This document shows positions 14,655 to 14,972 of a stretch of 14,972 bases of DNA, piece after piece; the stretch's first letter is position 1; every line of letters starts with the position of its first letter. The notes beneath the pieces are model-generated. The model made no database searches and had not been told where the DNA came from. It worked only from the letters and a program-made list of their open reading frames with translations. The position numbers and the translations under genes are program-made. This stretch comes from UBA1367 sp040268355 (GTDB lineage Bacteria; Actinomycetota; Coriobacteriia; Coriobacteriales; Atopobiaceae): contig JAWRIT010000112.1 in NCBI GenBank assembly GCA_040268355.1, positions 1-14,972 of the forward strand, read 5' to 3'.

Positions 14655-14972
14655 CAACCCAGGCTCCCTGGCGAAGCCGGCATCGGAATTGAGAGGCCGT
14701 GAGGCATGCATGCGGGCTGATTCGCCAAGCGCTCCATCGGTTCTCCTTTGGCCCTTGGCGTGATCGGGCGCCGAGCCGGGTACCGGGTTTTCCGCCGCCA
14801 CACAGGAGGCGATTTGCGGCCCTGAGCTCGACCCCGACGGCAAATTGCACGTCATGGTCGTCTCACGGGCCCTGTGGGGCCTCTCAGGCGTTCGCCCAGG
14901 TAGATGGCCCATCTCCGGCGTCGACGCGCGCGGGGCCCGGGCGCGGCTCCCCACGGTGGGGGAAAGGCACCC

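Larger units (their letters stand above)
14531..14972. other. Region upstream of the antiporter, no supported gene
   Basis: I see no recognisable protein or RNA gene in these 440 bases. Short frames on both strands lack family features. Present are a hairpin of 7-bp arms, GAGCCTC/GAGGCTC with a TCGC loop (14571-14588), and a perfect palindrome at 14642-14654. The minus-strand TTGGCC at about 14652-14657 lies near the palindrome, but no strong promoter pair can be assigned. An AGGAGG on the plus strand near 14805 is followed quickly by stops. Confidence 0.5.

Noticed and set aside
14649..14954. 101-codon minus-strand frame upstream of the antiporter
   Set aside because: No Shine-Dalgarno at its possible starts, and an R/P/A/G-rich translation without secondary-structure pattern or family signature.
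1..14972. CRISPR arrays, tRNA or rRNA genes, insertion sequences, riboswitches
   Set aside because: I looked for regularly spaced repeats, T-loop-like GGTTCGA motifs with cloverleaf arms, transposase proteins with terminal repeats, and known riboswitch cores, and saw none.

Overview
The window is high-GC bacterial DNA with compact gene spacing, clear purine-rich ribosome binding sites and several GTG/TTG starts. The flavour of the proteins and the base composition suggest an actinobacterium, most likely a gut or oral Coriobacteriia relative (Olsenella/Atopobium type). That placement is inference; no rRNA or marker gene is present to prove it.

From about 1 to 11167 almost everything is on the minus strand and looks like one catabolic island. 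Read in the direction of transcription it holds: a PfkB-type 2-keto-3-deoxygluconate kinase (10118-11167), a xylose-isomerase-like TIM-barrel epimerase (9106-10026), an FGGY kinase resembling L-xylulose kinase (7477-9018), a GntR/FCD regulator (6596-7384), two tandem paralogous 462-residue permeases (4748-6136 and 2765-4153), a lone HyuA-like hydantoinase/oxoprolinase-family protein (542-2677), and the N-terminal 168 residues of an unrecognised protein that leaves the window just as a possible HExxH motif begins. The first four genes are spaced 87-92 bp apart and probably form an operon. The permeases each have a long upstream region of their own, and the first-transcribed one is followed by a strong hairpin terminator. 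A rare AT-rich near-palindrome (core CTGAAATAT, or the related CTGATATTTCTG) occurs upstream of the kinase operon and upstream of each permease, which suggests a shared regulon, plausibly controlled by the GntR protein.

From 11561 to 12490 a divergent plus-strand gene encodes a 2-dehydropantoate-reductase-family oxidoreductase, with a palindrome over its probable promoter. It converges on a minus-strand pair: a CPA1-type cation/proton antiporter with two C-terminal RCK_C domains (12881-14530) and a MazG-like nucleotide pyrophosphohydrolase (12516-12869) whose ribosome binding site overlaps the antiporter stop codon. The last 400 bases show no gene I can support.

The best candidate for undescribed biology is the combination of duplicated permeases, a HyuA-like protein without HyuB and with altered nucleotide-site residues, and an unknown possible zincin, apparently co-regulated with a keto-sugar or sugar-acid kinase module. 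The substrate cannot be read from the sequence.
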